In this document: positions 23,037-34,618 of the stretch, piece by piece | Layout of the letters: every line of letters begins with the position of its first letter | How positions within the stretch are numbered: the first letter of the stretch is position 1 | NCBI RefSeq assembly: GCF_043641665.1 | Contig: NC_092193.1 | Coordinates: 22,238,182 to 22,302,181, forward strand | From: Enoplosus armatus | Lineage: Eukaryota; Chordata; Actinopteri; Centrarchiformes; Enoplosidae | Direction of reading: 5' to 3' | Length of the DNA stretch: 64,000 nucleotides | The notes under the pieces: model-generated | The model's input: the letters and a program-made list of their open reading frames with translations, nothing else | Told to the model about the DNA's origin: nothing | Databases searched by the model: none | Program-made: the position numbers and the translations under genes

Positions 23037-24422
23037 CAGGGGTCTGCAACCTTTACTATCAAAAGAGCCATTTTGCCCCCTCTTCCACCAAAGAAAATAG
23101 TCTGGAGCCGCAAAACATAACACAGCTTATAAAGTTTTATAAGTTTTATTCTTTTTCTATTTTTACCTGTTACAACAAAGGAAAACCCATACAGAAGTGT
23201 AGTGTGCATGTGGAGGCCAACTTTGACATGAATGAAACACTGAACTATGCAGGCTAATTTGAGTCCTTCCCATATTTGTGTAAAATTAATAAAATAGAAA
23301 CTAGCCCACTTTAATATAAATAAAACGTATAGCCACAGCTTAAAAAAAGTAAACATACAATTAGGAATGTTTGTGACTGAAGTCCATTTCAGTGTGCTGT
23401 GTCATCCTCTTCTGTCACGTACAGCAATCAACCGACGCACCTGAACACACAAACAAAACCACATCAGCTCTAAAATGAATGTTTTTCTGAAAACTAACAG
23501 CCTATTAAATGCTCGTGTTCTCACCTGTTTAATGTGACTTCTGTTTCTGAAGATCGCTGCAGATCTTCTCTCTGTCAGGGCTGTAAGGTGTGACTGTGGC
23601 CTTCACACAGGACTGCAGGCTGTCATCGGTGAGGCGGGAGCGATATTTTGGGCTTTATGAAGTTCATGCTCGAGAAAACCTGCTCGCATGAGTATGTTGA
23701 GCCAAAGATGGACAGGACTCCAAATGCGTACTTTTTCTGTTTGTTTTTGAAGTCTGAGAGTAGATGCTCTGATATTTTTGTCTGTGGACGGCTTTCCCCT
23801 CCTTACAATCTCCTGAGCTGCCACAAAACTAGCAGCTGTAGTTGAGTTCGGAGAGTTGATCCACTTCTTGAAAGTATGTTTGCTCTGCTCAACTTTCCGT
23901 AGCAGTTCCGAAATCGCTCTCTTTCGCTCATCTTCAGTTTGGTACTTCTCAGCAAATGCTGAGTGCTTGTTCTGAAAATGTCTTTCAACGTTACATTTTT
24001 TGTTGTTTGCTAATTTCTCGCCACATATCAAACACACGGGTAAGCCAGCATCGTTGGTGGTGAAGGCAAATGAGACTTTTCTTTTTTTGGATTTCCTCAT
24101 GGTTAGCTTACCGAGGGCGGGGGGGGGGGGGGGCGGACACTGAAGAGGCCGCCTGCAGGTAAAGGCGAGGGCTGTAGACGTCAGTGTGACGCATATTTTA
24201 GTTGACAAATTATTAAAACTTTTTTTTAATTCGATGTTAAAGTATCACCTCGAACTCCCAAATAACCGTACAACATAAACAGAAATAAAATAAATAAAAA
24301 TTAAATTAAGAAATAACCGTTATTCATTTTCATGTTTTTTTGTCAAGGCCAGAGGGAGCCGCTACAAGGAGGCTGCAGAGCCGCTTGCAGCTCCAGAGCC
24401 GCCTGCGGGTTGCCGACCCCTG
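23037..24422 (-). mobile_element. hAT transposon with BED finger, internally deleted
   Basis: The left end reads CAGGGGTCTGCAACC and the reverse complement of the right end reads CAGGGGTCGGCAACC, 14 of 15 matching. The flanks are aactggat (23029-23036) and aactagat (24423-24430), an 8-bp duplication with one difference. The 1386-bp body carries a minus-strand transposase remnant at 23529-24100. A GC-rich right end (agccgc blocks) and an AT-rich left interior are also present. Confidence 0.92.
23529..24100 (-). pseudogene. hAT transposase: BED finger joined to C-terminal dimerisation domain
   Basis: I prefer the start at 24098-24100, giving MRKSKKRKVSFAF; codons further upstream read through a G-rich tract. 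A BED-type finger follows: C-x2-C in LPVCLICGEKL and H-x4-H in ERHFQNKH. The next part, FVAAQEIVRRGKP, matches the region after the finger in GTF2IRD2/ZBED-like hAT transposases. Near 23785 the catalytic core is skipped. The frame changes and the C-terminal motif appears as FGSTYSCEQVFSSMNFIK, then after another 1-base shift as KYRSRLTDDSLQSC, ending at a stop at 23529-23531. Catalytic residues are therefore missing. The relic could at most bind DNA or dimerise. Confidence 0.88.
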
Positions 24423-24439
24423 AACTAGATCCATCCATT

Positions 24440-24760
24440 TTCCTCCGCTTATCAGTGGCAGCAGGCTAAGCAAGGTAGTCCAGACGTCCCTCTCCCCAGC
24501 TACATTTTGCAGCTCCTCCCGGGGATTCCAGAACCAGCGCTTTGCGTGGACGTGAGCCCAGCTACATCTAGCTGGTACCGCTCCACCTCCACCTTCCGCA
24601 CCAGCTCTGGTTCCTTTCCCCCGGCCAACGAGACGACGTTGCGCGTCCCTGGACCCAGTCTACGACGCCGGGGGGTCAGCACACCTAGGTCCTAGGTCCT
24701 TAGGTCTTTGCCTGCCGCCTGGCTTGACGTGCACCCCGACCCCAACGTTTATGGCCAGTC
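24440..24760. repeat. dispersed teleost retrotransposon-like repeat, internally deleted
   Basis: Starts with cagcaggctaagcaaggtag and tccagacgtccctctcccca. It then jumps to a segment with gctggtaccgctccacctcc, a caccagctctggttcctttc block and gacgttgcgcgtccctgg, normally separated in this family by several hundred bases. I know the pair of modules as a frequent fish repeat, but not its superfamily. Confidence 0.5.
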
Positions 24761-24929
24761 AAGAGAATGGTGATAATGACCATTGTTAATGATATGCGGT
24801 ATAATGTAGGTTTTCATATATTTTTTTCTCTGTATGTATTAACTTAACTTGCTAAGCAGGACATCAGCGTTATTGATAAGGCTTTTAAGCATTTCCTTCT
24901 AACCCTTTGAACTCTGCAACAGAAATGGT

Positions 24930-24945
24930 CCCCCCCCCCCCCCCC
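24930..24945. repeat. (C)16 homopolymer
   Basis: Sixteen consecutive C residues. Confidence 0.95.
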
Positions 24946-25237
24946 AGCGCCTACATTGGTATTTTTGCTTATTGATTATTGATGATTCATATCCCATATC
25001 CCTGCAGCACCTAAGCTAAAAGGCTATCAGTCAAAAGGCCAAGTCAATAAACCACAGTGACTGATAAGAATGTATTGAAACAGTGTCCTAAATTAAAAAA
25101 CCGCGCAGGTGGCGTACAACGAGGCCTCGGCTTTCAGGCGCAAAGAGCGGCGACCGCTCCGGCTATTGCGGTTTTTAATTCCAGATCAATTGAAAGGAGG
25201 ATTATGCAAACAACGACCTCCCACGGCCAGTTCGGGA

Positions 25238-25262
25238 GGGGGGGGGGGGGGGGGGGGGGGGG
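25238..25262. repeat. (G)25 homopolymer
   Basis: Twenty-five consecutive G residues. Confidence 0.95.
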
Positions 25263-25738
25263 TCGCCTCTGACACCTCGAGACAAGGGATTGATGAAGAG
25301 GCCGCAGTCCCTCTCCTGCTCGTTTAGACAGGCGTCTGAGTGCTGCTTTAACCTCATTAACATTGTACCGAAGTTACCGCATGAGCACGGACTCCCAATC
25401 CTCCGTGTCGCTGTCTGAATAATGATGGAGCAGCAGAGAGAAATGAGTATGGATTTACAGCAGCTAATAAACACAGGCAGGATAACAGTATTGATTTATG
25501 GCCGTCTTAATGACACAATGGAACAGGGGCCTGCGGCTTATGAGGGATTTGGCAGTGACCTGTGTTTGTTGCTGCGTTACCATAATTTGTTCTGTTTCCA
25601 TGCTGTCGGACAGGTCCTCCGTCGTTAATACACTGAGCTGACGACGACTGAATAATGAGGACTGCAACCGCCCTGAACTCCGGAGTCTCGAAGAAAAAAG
25701 GACGAGGTGGAGAAAGATGGGTCTCTTCAATTCTCTGA

Positions 25739-25741
<3 letters not shown>

Positions 25742-25774
<33 letters not shown>
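25742..25774. repeat. (TG)16 microsatellite
   Basis: Uninterrupted TG dinucleotides. Confidence 0.96.
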
Positions 25775-25775
<1 letters not shown>

Positions 25776-25958
25776 GTCCAGTGTTACCACAAAAGAAGTT
25801 CATTAACTGGTAATCCACTGTGTGTGTGTCCTGTGTGTGTGTGTCAGTAAGACTATTTTTGTGTCACTGCTATTGTGGACCTGCTGGAGCTCCAAGACAT
25901 CAATAGACCCAATAGACCTAACCCGTCAATAGAATGACTTAGTAAATAGTTACATAAG

Positions 25959-25960
<2 letters not shown>

Positions 25961-25992
<32 letters not shown>
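25961..25992. repeat. (TG)16 microsatellite
   Basis: Uninterrupted TG dinucleotides, about 60 bp before a CAG repeat. Confidence 0.96.
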
Positions 25993-25993
<1 letters not shown>

Positions 25994-26050
25994 CTGTGTG
26001 CGTCCTTTTTCAGCCAAAACTAGAGCAACTCTCCCCTCCATCCCAGACGG

Positions 26051-26077
26051 CAGCAGCAGCAGCAGCAGCAGCAGCAG
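26051..26077. repeat. (CAG)9 microsatellite
   Basis: Nine CAG units. The flanking frame is short and shows no sign of a real protein, so a polyglutamine or polyserine exon is unlikely. Confidence 0.93.
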
Positions 26078-26859
26078 GGTAGCATGTTACATAAAATCCT
26101 GCTTCCTCCGACAAAAGCAACTTTTAATAGCCTCAGAAAATCGCCACATCTTCAGAAACGTCCTGGGTGTTTCTACTTATTCACCTTTCAGCTGCGGCTG
26201 AGCAACACACAAATTGGGAAGTGGTGGCGATGCGCCGATGTTTTGCTACACTGCCGGACTTCTTCCGCCGACATTCAAAGGCAAAATGACCGATCAGTAC
26301 ATTTCGTTGAAGGCTCCATTAAAACCATGATCTAGTATCAACCTTGACTCTAAATTTTAAAACCTTATCCTAACCCCAAATCCTTAGCCTTAATCTTTTT
26401 GCAACCCTAAAAGGACACTTGTCGGACAACCGTCGTTTCCACTTAGTTGAACCTCGACAAGAGCCGCCTCATTTGACCTGAACGAACCTCCAGCAAGCTG
26501 TCACCTGGACAGGCTCTTATCAAGCTGCTGTGCCGGAGGGCTCATTCGACCATTGAAGGACAATCTGTTTCAACAACTAGACCTTTTTTCGTTGTTTCAT
26601 TTCCAACAAATAGCCCCGGCACTCACCGAAGCAATGACTGAGACCTGCGACGGCAACATTGTCCCAGCAGGAAAGGTGAACAGTCGGACGATCAGACAGG
26701 TTGTAAGCAAGTCAAAAGTTTCGCCACCACTTTATCTGGAGAACACTTCAGCGGCTCAGAGTGAGTGCACCTGTATTGTCCGTAACGATCTTAATCAATT
26801 CTTTCCAATAAGTTTGGCTAACCTGGAGACTTGTTTCCCACCTGTCTCACTTCCCCCCT
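26078..26859. other. unassigned intergenic DNA
   Basis: No gene recognised. The part near 26341-26420 is loosely periodic in ccctaa/ccttaa words without forming a telomere-type array. Confidence 0.45.
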
Positions 26860-27130
26860 CAGGCCACTGCATTACTTACAAACTCTCCAGACTTGCCAGG
26901 AGACTGTCCCATCTGTCCCAGTCACCTGACTTCCCACGTCCACCTGCTCACCTGTTCCTCAAACCCCTATCACCCCCTCCCCATAGTATTTACGCCAGCC
27001 CGTCTCCGCCTGCTCCCGGTTGGACCTGCCTTCCTGCACCTTTTACCTGCCCCATTCCTGTTTACTTGTGGATTATTGGCTACTTCTGTTCGGACTCACC
27101 GCCTCACACTTCTTTTAATTAAAAAGGAAA
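26860..27130 (+). repeat. dispersed LTR-like teleost repeat
   Basis: C/T-rich text has cacctgctcacctgttcctc, ccatagtatttacgcc and gcctgctcccggttggacct blocks and ends near ttttaattaaaaag. It is similar in style to the minus-strand copy at 2130-2486. A poly(A) run follows at 27167-27185. Superfamily not established. Confidence 0.35.
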
Positions 27131-27185
27131 GTAATATGATAGATAAAATGGCCAAAACTAACATGTAAAAAAAAAAAAAAAAAAA

Positions 27186-29284
27186 TGAATTGACCTGAAA
27201 ACAAACCTGGACCCTAAACTGACCTTAAATTTACCAATTGCCTTAAAGGTTCATCTGATTCTAAGGTTAATCTTAAACAAATTGTAATTTCAAACCCCAA
27301 ACTAAACCAGATTATTTATTTCTTTTAAATTGGTACGGCCATTTTTGCACCAATTACTTCTCTGGCTCATTCAGCAGCAGTCAGGCTCAGTCACTGAGGA
27401 TGTACTGTACACTAAATGTGAGGCGTCATGGTTGTCAGTGATAATGAATGCTAACAAGGACAGAATTGAGTAGTAATTAGTAATTGGTTATAGTCAGTGT
27501 GACTTTGGACATCCTTTTAGGCTGTGTTACAGTAAGTGACACAAGTGACCATCGACTTCCTTCAAGCAGTTGGGTGGTTTAGCCCAGTTCGTACCTCCTG
27601 AAGCTACTTCCCAGTAAAGGTTCTCGCACCTTCTTGGATCATGCCATCTCTCAGAGTTTTGTGGATTGGTTCATTTTGGCATCAAACAGAAATGATGTGG
27701 TTTCATGTAGCTCAAAGGGAACCGGACCGTCGGATCATATAACCCGAAACGGCCACCTGATTTTAGAGTCCACGTTTGACAAGTGCAGGTGCATTTCAAA
27801 GACTGTAATCACTAAAAACGCTTTTCAAGGTGTTGCACGAACTTGCTTTCTTAAAGCATTTCAGGTTGGGTGTGCGATTGAGAGCAAAATTGTCGCTTTT
27901 TAGTTGTGGTATTCCTTTACTTTATGCTTTAAGCCTGTCCTAAAAAGCCTGGATCAAAGATTTGGTTGGTCTTAAAGGTCCTCAAGCTGAGGGTCTGAAG
28001 TTTAAACTGGTTTTCAAAAGAAGTATGAAATCACAAACATATATCCTCTGTCATCAGTCTCTCTCTCAATCTTTTCTATCTAAAGCCCAGAGTTCTTTTG
28101 GGCCTCTGCCCAGAGAGGGGAGGGGGGGGGGGGTTGTTGCAGCCATTTGCATTAGTCTCTGGCTGTTAACAGGATAGAGAGAAGCAGTGGGAGTCTTAGT
28201 TTCTCCTCAGCTGCACATCCAGCACGCTGACCTCTCTCCTCTCAACTCCCCCCATTTACCTCATTCCAATTTTCGCCCTCCCCAGCATATTAACACACAG
28301 TCGGGCCAGGGGAAGGGGGATTAAATATACGAGTAGGAGGACCGACAGAGAAAGAAAGGCAAAACGGGGGCACAGAGGGAGACGGGAGGATGAGACAGGA
28401 TCTGTGTTTACTGGCTTTCAGTGACTTGGCTAACAAGCCATCTACAAAGCCAAGTGGGCCAACAATGCTGACCGACTTAAGGTGATGCTAATAAAGCTGA
28501 ATGCTTAATAAGAGCACATTTTTAAGTCAGCACATTTTCAGGATTTGAAAAGCAAACTGAGGCAAGCACTGAAAGCGAAGCAAAATAATGAACAGCTCAA
28601 TAGCTCTTTGCTATAACAGCAAAAGTTACAGCTAGTATACATTTACCAAGTTCTGTTAGAACACCATCATCTGGACTGGTGCTCATATTCAGCTCATTCT
28701 CTCCATGAGCAGCAACAGCAGTCAGATGGTCTCAAGCTGCCTTTTATTTGACGTGTTTCAAAGTAAGATGGAATATGATCGGAAAGGGGGGGGGGGTTTA
28801 TTACGAAAGGGATCCCATCAAAATGTTCAAGGATTTGATTTGGTCGTTCGAAATTGGATGTGGCTTAGCGATGATGGACCAGAGCTCCACAAGGCCCCGC
28901 TAGGATCAACTTCCATCTGTGAACGTAAACGGCAACAACAGCGCAGGCAGCAAGGGACTGAATTTGCGTCGACAGCTCGGTTGATCTGCCCACAGACCTC
29001 AACCGTGCTCTTTTTAGAGTGCAAACCAAGTTTCCGTCAACTGGTATCCAAACGCACACCTCTGGCCCATGATACCGCTCCCCTAGCTGCCCCGACCGAC
29101 CGAGCGAGTAAAGTCAAGTGTGGTCACTTTCTTTTTTTCTTAGGACTTTCCCGCTATGGTTCAGACCAAAGTAACAATCTAGGTTTGATCAGACATTGCA
29201 GCTAAAACACATTGCAAACCACTTGCGGCTCACAGTGCATTTGTGTTGCAAAAGACTGCAAGGTATCATCAAGCAAAGTAAATG
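27186..29284. other. unassigned intergenic DNA
   Basis: No gene recognised. G runs are at about 28121-28132 and 28786-28796. The region from 27340 to 27900 is unique-looking. An open frame near 28705-29205 has no recognisable domain. Confidence 0.45.
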
Positions 29285-29495
29285 GATTTTCAACCCTAAC
29301 GGTTCCTGAAGCACTTTACAGAAGCACTTTGCTGACCTCCATCAGTAAGCAACTTATGTCTTGCTGAAGGACACTTTGACATGTGGACGAGGGGAGCCGG
29401 GGATCAAACCCCCCCCCCCCCCCCCCCCCCCCAACCCTTTCTACCCTGCTCTACCTCCCGTGTGACAGCGCTTACCACTGCATCACCACAAAGCG
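29285..29495 (-). mobile_element. tRNA-derived SINE, antisense, interrupted by (C)24
   Basis: On the minus strand it reads as a tRNA-like head (ggtgatgcagtggtaagcgc, then gggaggtagagcagggtag), B box GGTTTGATCCC (plus-strand 29401-29411) and the body phrase aagtgtccttcagcaagaca. A run of 24 C at 29409-29432 lies inside the B-box region, so the promoter is damaged. Same family as 1786-1962 and 18371-18450. Confidence 0.68.
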
Positions 29496-30720
29496 AGAAC
29501 CCCCAACAACCTGAACTTTCGGTTGCTTCATTTTAAATCGAGGGTATCACAGTAACGTCACACTAAGGGTCTAGAACTGTATGTGCCGATCTGCCTGCCC
29601 GCCCGGACCTTTGCCATCCATCATTGTCACCCAGCCGAGGACAATGGGTGTTTCTTACTGACTGACTCTCCACTGGTGAAACGTGCATGCGCAACATAAG
29701 GCAGTGTCCAGTGTAATGCTGCATCGCAGTTTTCTACTTTTTTCATTGACCCGTTCTAAAGTTGCTATCGGTAGACCTTAGTGTCAAGAGCTGAACAATC
29801 TCTGTTTGGAAGGAGAGCTGGAGGACTAACCTGTCACCTCACTGAGGCAAGTTTTTGTACTGGGACACTGAACATCCAGTTACAAGAGGATGGGTCAAAG
29901 ACCAGGGCAAAGAGAGGGAAAAGAACACCATGCATGTGGGTGACGTCTTGCTGGGCACCACTGACAATGACTGCTGCCAGCGAGCACAGCCCCCCCCCCC
30001 CCCCCCCCCCCCGCCCCCGCTGCCAATAACCCTTATTCGGCGTGAATACCAGCAGAGAACATACAGGATGAGGGAAGAATAAGAAAGAGAAAGGAAATGA
30101 GACACCACACACCCACAGTCATTGACACCCAGCGTGTCCTGTGGTCTGGTTAATGAGACCAGATCAATTGGTGTGAAGGGACTCCGTAATTACAGCATGG
30201 CTCCCTGTCCCTGTCCAACCTGATAACCCATCCCCTGCCCTCATTACACCAGCCTCACCTCAATGAACTCTGCGTCTCTCCCTCTGTATTACATGTCCTT
30301 CGTCTCCCCACCGCTTAATTAATGTTGCTAAATATTAACGCATATTCTAAAGGCTACACATTCTGTTACCCACAATCTACAGCTAGTCTGTCGCTATACT
30401 CATGAATGTGCACATGATGAAGCTATGACATCTACTCTGGTTAACACTTCTCCCTTGTGTTTTTACATGTTCCTATAACCTTTTTTCACTGTTGTATATT
30501 CTATACAAAATAAAGAATAAGTCTAGTAATCGTCTATATTTTCCTTATTGAGGAGACCCAAACCAACAATGAATGTATCTTACTAAAAAGTATTATGTGT
30601 GTGTGTGTGTGTATTTTCAGAGAGTTGTTGCCTGTAATTGTTTGCTTGTAGGGCTCAGTTACGATGGCCAACGGGGCTAAACGCGCTACAGCGGCCCAAC
30701 ACGTTTGCATCAGGCGAAAC
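29496..30720. other. unassigned intergenic DNA
   Basis: No gene seen. A (C)23 run is at 29990-30012 and a short TG run at 30597-30612. Confidence 0.5.
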
Positions 30721-30868
30721 GTGCTGCAAATACTGAAACCGTTCCACTTAGAGCTCCCCCTAGAGGCCGGAGTACTTCCGTCGCGTTGACCGGATATGCA
30801 GCGTTTCTTTCTGTAGCTTTTGTTTTTTCGGGGGTTTGTCTTTTGCGTCGTTTCCGTATTTGCAGCAC
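30721..30868. mobile_element. small inverted-repeat element, candidate MITE
   Basis: The text gtgctgcaaatactgaaac (30721-30739) is matched in reverse complement by 30850-30868 at 18 of 19 positions, with 110 bp between. No clear target duplication is visible, so the true ends may lie further out. Confidence 0.45.
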
Positions 30869-31319
30869 TTTTTTTTTTCTTGGCCACGTTAGCCCTTGTA
30901 GGCCACCGTAGAAGATCCGATCAGTCATCACTAATTGAACTCTCGTGTAGTCCCTCAAGTCAAACAAAAAGTACCTGTGGTTTGATCTAAAACAAACCTT
31001 TAACAGAGCCTTTTCAAAGCAAAGTGCATTCACAAGAAGTGGCTTTTTGGAAAACAAAGTCAGTCATCGCGATTGTTTGCGCGTGAAGGAAAATCTTACT
31101 GATCCTTGGTCTGTCTTTACATCTAGGCTTGTGGCTTGATCAAGCACAAACCCAAAGACTTGAGAAATCTCCATTTGATGTACGAGTCAGGACGCGAAAA
31201 CCGCCGCGTTGGATTTGAGTATTTCACTTCTGCAGATGCAGAATATCCAGGATGTGCTTTTATCAGGTGTTGTGTTTTTCATAGCCACTCAAGGTTGGAC
31301 TGGAGGTAATTTTAGTAAT
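30869..31319. other. unassigned intergenic DNA
   Basis: Nothing recognised. Confidence 0.5.
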
Positions 31320-31560
31320 TTGGGTGAGGTGACCCTTCAGGACTTCAATTAGACATTACGATGTCTAATTATGATTTCTTTTGTCTCGGACCACCGACCC
31401 ACACACTAATTACGTTGTTTAATAAAAGCCATAAAAAGCTGGAGAGCAGAGCAGAGGGAATATTTTACTGCATATGGTAGATGGAGATTTCTCTCATGTG
31501 AGAAGGGGGAAAAGGTTGCAGCGTAATCACCCGCGGACGACGCTCATGGCGGGTGTACAT
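31320..31560. promoter_or_regulatory. candidate conserved non-coding element around a perfect palindrome
   Basis: Non-repetitive, AT-rich DNA with several TAAT/ATTA cores is built around a perfect palindrome (aattagacat, 4-base centre, atgtctaatt) at 31347-31370. Each palindrome arm carries a homeodomain-type core (aattag/ctaatt), so paired binding is plausible. Only composition and symmetry support the call. Confidence 0.25.
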
Positions 31561-32389
31561 AGGCAAATAGCTGCCGTATGACTGTTACTCTTACCCGGGT
31601 GCAAATAGACACTCCGATCAAGGCGTCAGTTATTAGGTCCACTTACTACGGCCTCAGGTATGGAGTTCAAAAACCACTCTGACGATGCGAAAACCACCTT
31701 TATTATTGCTGGGCTGTTGTACTGCATTGCATTATTGTACAGGTTAGTGAAGTTCAATATCAAAGCAGAGGTTCTCAGGGGGGGGGTGAAAAACGTGCTG
31801 AACCTTTGTACTAAGTATTTCTGTTGTAAAGTTCCGCCTTTACCAGCTCCCTTTCTTCACAGACGCACCTTAACCGATATTCGAAGGGAAGTCTGAGGAT
31901 TTCTGACCAAACCAAGTCGAGGCTTGACATTTGTTGTGACAGTTTATTTCATTCAGCATTTCATTTTTTTTTTTTTTCAATCTTTCATACAGTGAATGGC
32001 AGCATGTGTCCTCCTCTGAAGGGAAATGAGCCCTGACACATCCAGCTCTGCTGACTGTGAGCCATCTCCAGAAAGAAAAAAACAAAAAACGCAATTAGTT
32101 TTAATCATTTCATTTCAGTCACTTAATGAGATTAGTGCAATCTTACGACGCTACGGCCAGACAAAACACTGATGCTGAAGGATTCTGCAAAAAAAAAAAA
32201 AAAAAACCCTGGATCACATCCACTGACTAAATCTTTTAAAATCATTTTGCCTACAATATCCGTGCACGGCAACCCTGATATGGTTAAGGGCTCTGAAGGA
32301 TTGTGGTTACGGCAAGTTGGCTAACATATGGTTAGGGCTAGGCAAATAAAGTAGATTGGTAGATTGGTAGATTGATGCAGCTGTCCAAG

Positions 32390-32413
32390 TTAGGGTTAGG
32401 GTTAGGGTTAGGG
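32390..32413. repeat. interstitial telomeric repeat (TTAGGG)4
   Basis: Four perfect TTAGGG units lie at 32390-32413. A small tandem of tagattggt units lies at about 32350-32375 just before it. Confidence 0.95.
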
Positions 32414-33544
32414 TAACTGGAAAGCCAACTGCTCGCACACTAGCAAGCCGGGAGCAGGCTAGCACGAGTCGGTCACGTGCTCAGTCGCTAATGGGACGAC
32501 ATCGGTGTGTTACAAAAACCCTTTTTGCACCGTTGAGTTCTGTCTCGTTGTGTCTACAAACCATGCCGCTTTGGTGGAGCCATTTTTATACGAGCAAAGG
32601 GGGGTTGAATGAGCGTGTACGGTGCGGCATCCACTTTTCTGAAGAACTTCGAAAGTTCACTAGACATGAAATGACACATGGATGTTGACACGAGAGCTTT
32701 TACCTTTAGACACCAGCTGTTTCTTAAGTTTTGGAGGCTTCCTTTTAAAAAAAAAAATAATAATAATCATTTGAATTTTAGCCTCCCGAGTGGGAAGCCC
32801 CTGACTGCATCAGCAGTTTTGCCATTCTTGTCCTGTGCTGAGTGTGAACTTACTCGCGTCCACACATTTGGAGGTGCCTGGCTTTTCACGGGAGACGAGA
32901 GCTGTTTGCAAAAGAAAATATTAATATGGTGAAGAGGGCTTAGGAGGAGCCGGGGAAAAGCATATTTGCATTATTACCGGTGACTGTTTGACTGTGTGGG
33001 GCCTGGAAAAAAATGATTTGTGAGGCGTGAATGCTTATTTCTATGGTCTTGGTCCAGACATCAATCTTTGTATCCAGCACTCAGGGTTTTTTTTGTGGAT
33101 GTGCACATGACTACCTTTTCCACTTACTAATGTAGCACTTATGTGACCAAGTTCTTAGTAGTAACGTGTTACTTAGCAATGGTATCAATGTCTGGGTATT
33201 ATCTAAACCTTTCAAGTCCTGTAATACTGGGATCAGACTTGTATGTCTTCTGAGACGGTCACTACGTCGATATAAACAATCACCCTGGTTTTATTACAAT
33301 CTGGGTTTTATTTTCTTTCTTTTCTATCAGTTACGGTAACGCCGATCTCAGCAAGGTTAGGACTTGGCAAAAACCCGTGACATCGCGAGACTGGGCAGGG
33401 AGACAAGTCCTCAGGCGATCGGGCCATTTATCCAGATGATCTATAATTTGAAAGTGAGTGCACCTGAGAATCGTCGCACAGGAAACGGCAACATCACGTA
33501 CGATAGGTCAACGTTACATCAGGTCGTTGGTCTGTAAACTGGGG
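32414..33544. other. unassigned intergenic DNA
   Basis: No gene or element recognised. An A/T-rich run with (taa)n lies at about 32748-32766. Confidence 0.5.
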
Positions 33545-33625
33545 CTCTTGGTGGCCAAGGGTTTTGAGACCCCCAGACGCTGATCAAGTAATCACAACGT
33601 CCCTGATTCAAGTCCATCAGTCTGT
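33545..33625 (+). mobile_element. possible tRNA-like SINE head
   Basis: The order ggtggccaagggttttgaga, then cacaacgtccctgattcaag (B-box-like GATTCAAGTCC) resembles a second fish SINE type. The A box is poor and the body absent. Confidence 0.3.
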
Positions 33626-34423
33626 ATGTCCAACCACGACCTACCATAGCTTGTGGATTTCAGGACCAGCGACAGACTTTAGGGGTCACAAATGCCAACA
33701 ACCGTTGCTCCAAAGCATCACAGAGCACATCGTCAATCCCAAAATGGGGAAAAAACAATTTGGGCATGCTAACCTGGATGTAGGTTTGGTTGGTCCTCGG
33801 CGATGGCACATCACACAGGATGATTTTCTTACCTGTCGAAGTACAAAAGGCCAGCCTCACGCCAGGCCAGGCTAAAACCCGGTGGTCACACACAAGTGGT
33901 AGTCACCCTAATCAGGTGTTACTAGTAGGACTGAGAACTCGGACCCTTTAAACAGAGATCCGGTCCAGTACCTCTTGTACAGGGGTTACGCGGGATCTAA
34001 CACCCCTCTCACCACCAGTCACGCCCTCTTTTTTTTTTCCGCGGTCAGAAGATGGACCTGGCGCTGCTTCTCAGGAGCTTTCTTGCGAACGAGAGAGAGA
34101 GAGAACGCGAGAGACCTCCATGCGCTGGAAATGTGGAATGAGCTAAGCCGCCGAGCCAGTGAAGAAGCTGCAAGGGGAGACTTGAACCCCTGTAACTTTA
34201 TATATTATTCCAGCGACCTTGGGCATATGCACGTGGACATCAGCTGACATGATCTGTGCCTTTAGGCAAATAGCAGGAGTTGGGGGAAATCCTGAAGGCC
34301 GGCATCCACAGTGAGACCTGTAAGGTGCTGAAGGTTTACTGCAAAGCTTGGACTAATAAAGCGAGGATGTGTATTTCATGAATGTACATTATTAACAGTT
34401 CATCGTTTAGAGCCTTTACTTTG

Positions 34424-34425
<2 letters not shown>

Positions 34426-34464
<39 letters not shown>

Positions 34465-34470
34465 TGTGTG
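34426..34470. repeat. (TG)n microsatellite
   Basis: About 22 TG units with one GAG interruption. It faces a (CA)n tract about 105 bp away in inverted sense. Confidence 0.95.
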
Positions 34471-34574
34471 AAACCTTGTTCCACAATAAATCTGTTGTCA
34501 CCACAGATGGTTCCTGATGAGCAATAGGCAACACAGATTTTCCAACACCAGCCAAAATAAGTCAAGGGCGTCTC

Positions 34575-34618
34575 CACACACACACACACACACAGACACA
34601 CACACACACAGACACACA
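34575..34618. repeat. (CA)n microsatellite with GACA interruptions
   Basis: CA units interrupted twice by ag. A further short CA run follows at about 34634-34648. Confidence 0.95.

Noticed and set aside
26051..26077. (CAG)9 as a possible polyglutamine exon.
   Set aside because: Flanking frames are short, include microsatellite text and have no splice sites.
26553..27122. 189-codon plus-strand frame, Pro-rich at its end.
   Set aside because: The Pro-rich part is a C/T-rich dispersed repeat. No domain is visible.
28705..29205. 166-codon plus-strand frame.
   Set aside because: No recognisable motif, no splice or promoter support, and it spans a G run.
33975..34247. Polypyrimidine tract plus ag followed by an ATG-led frame (near 34050), as an exon.
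   Set aside because: The ATG frame stops after fewer than 30 codons and is mainly translated (GA)n. The overlapping longer frame has no domain.
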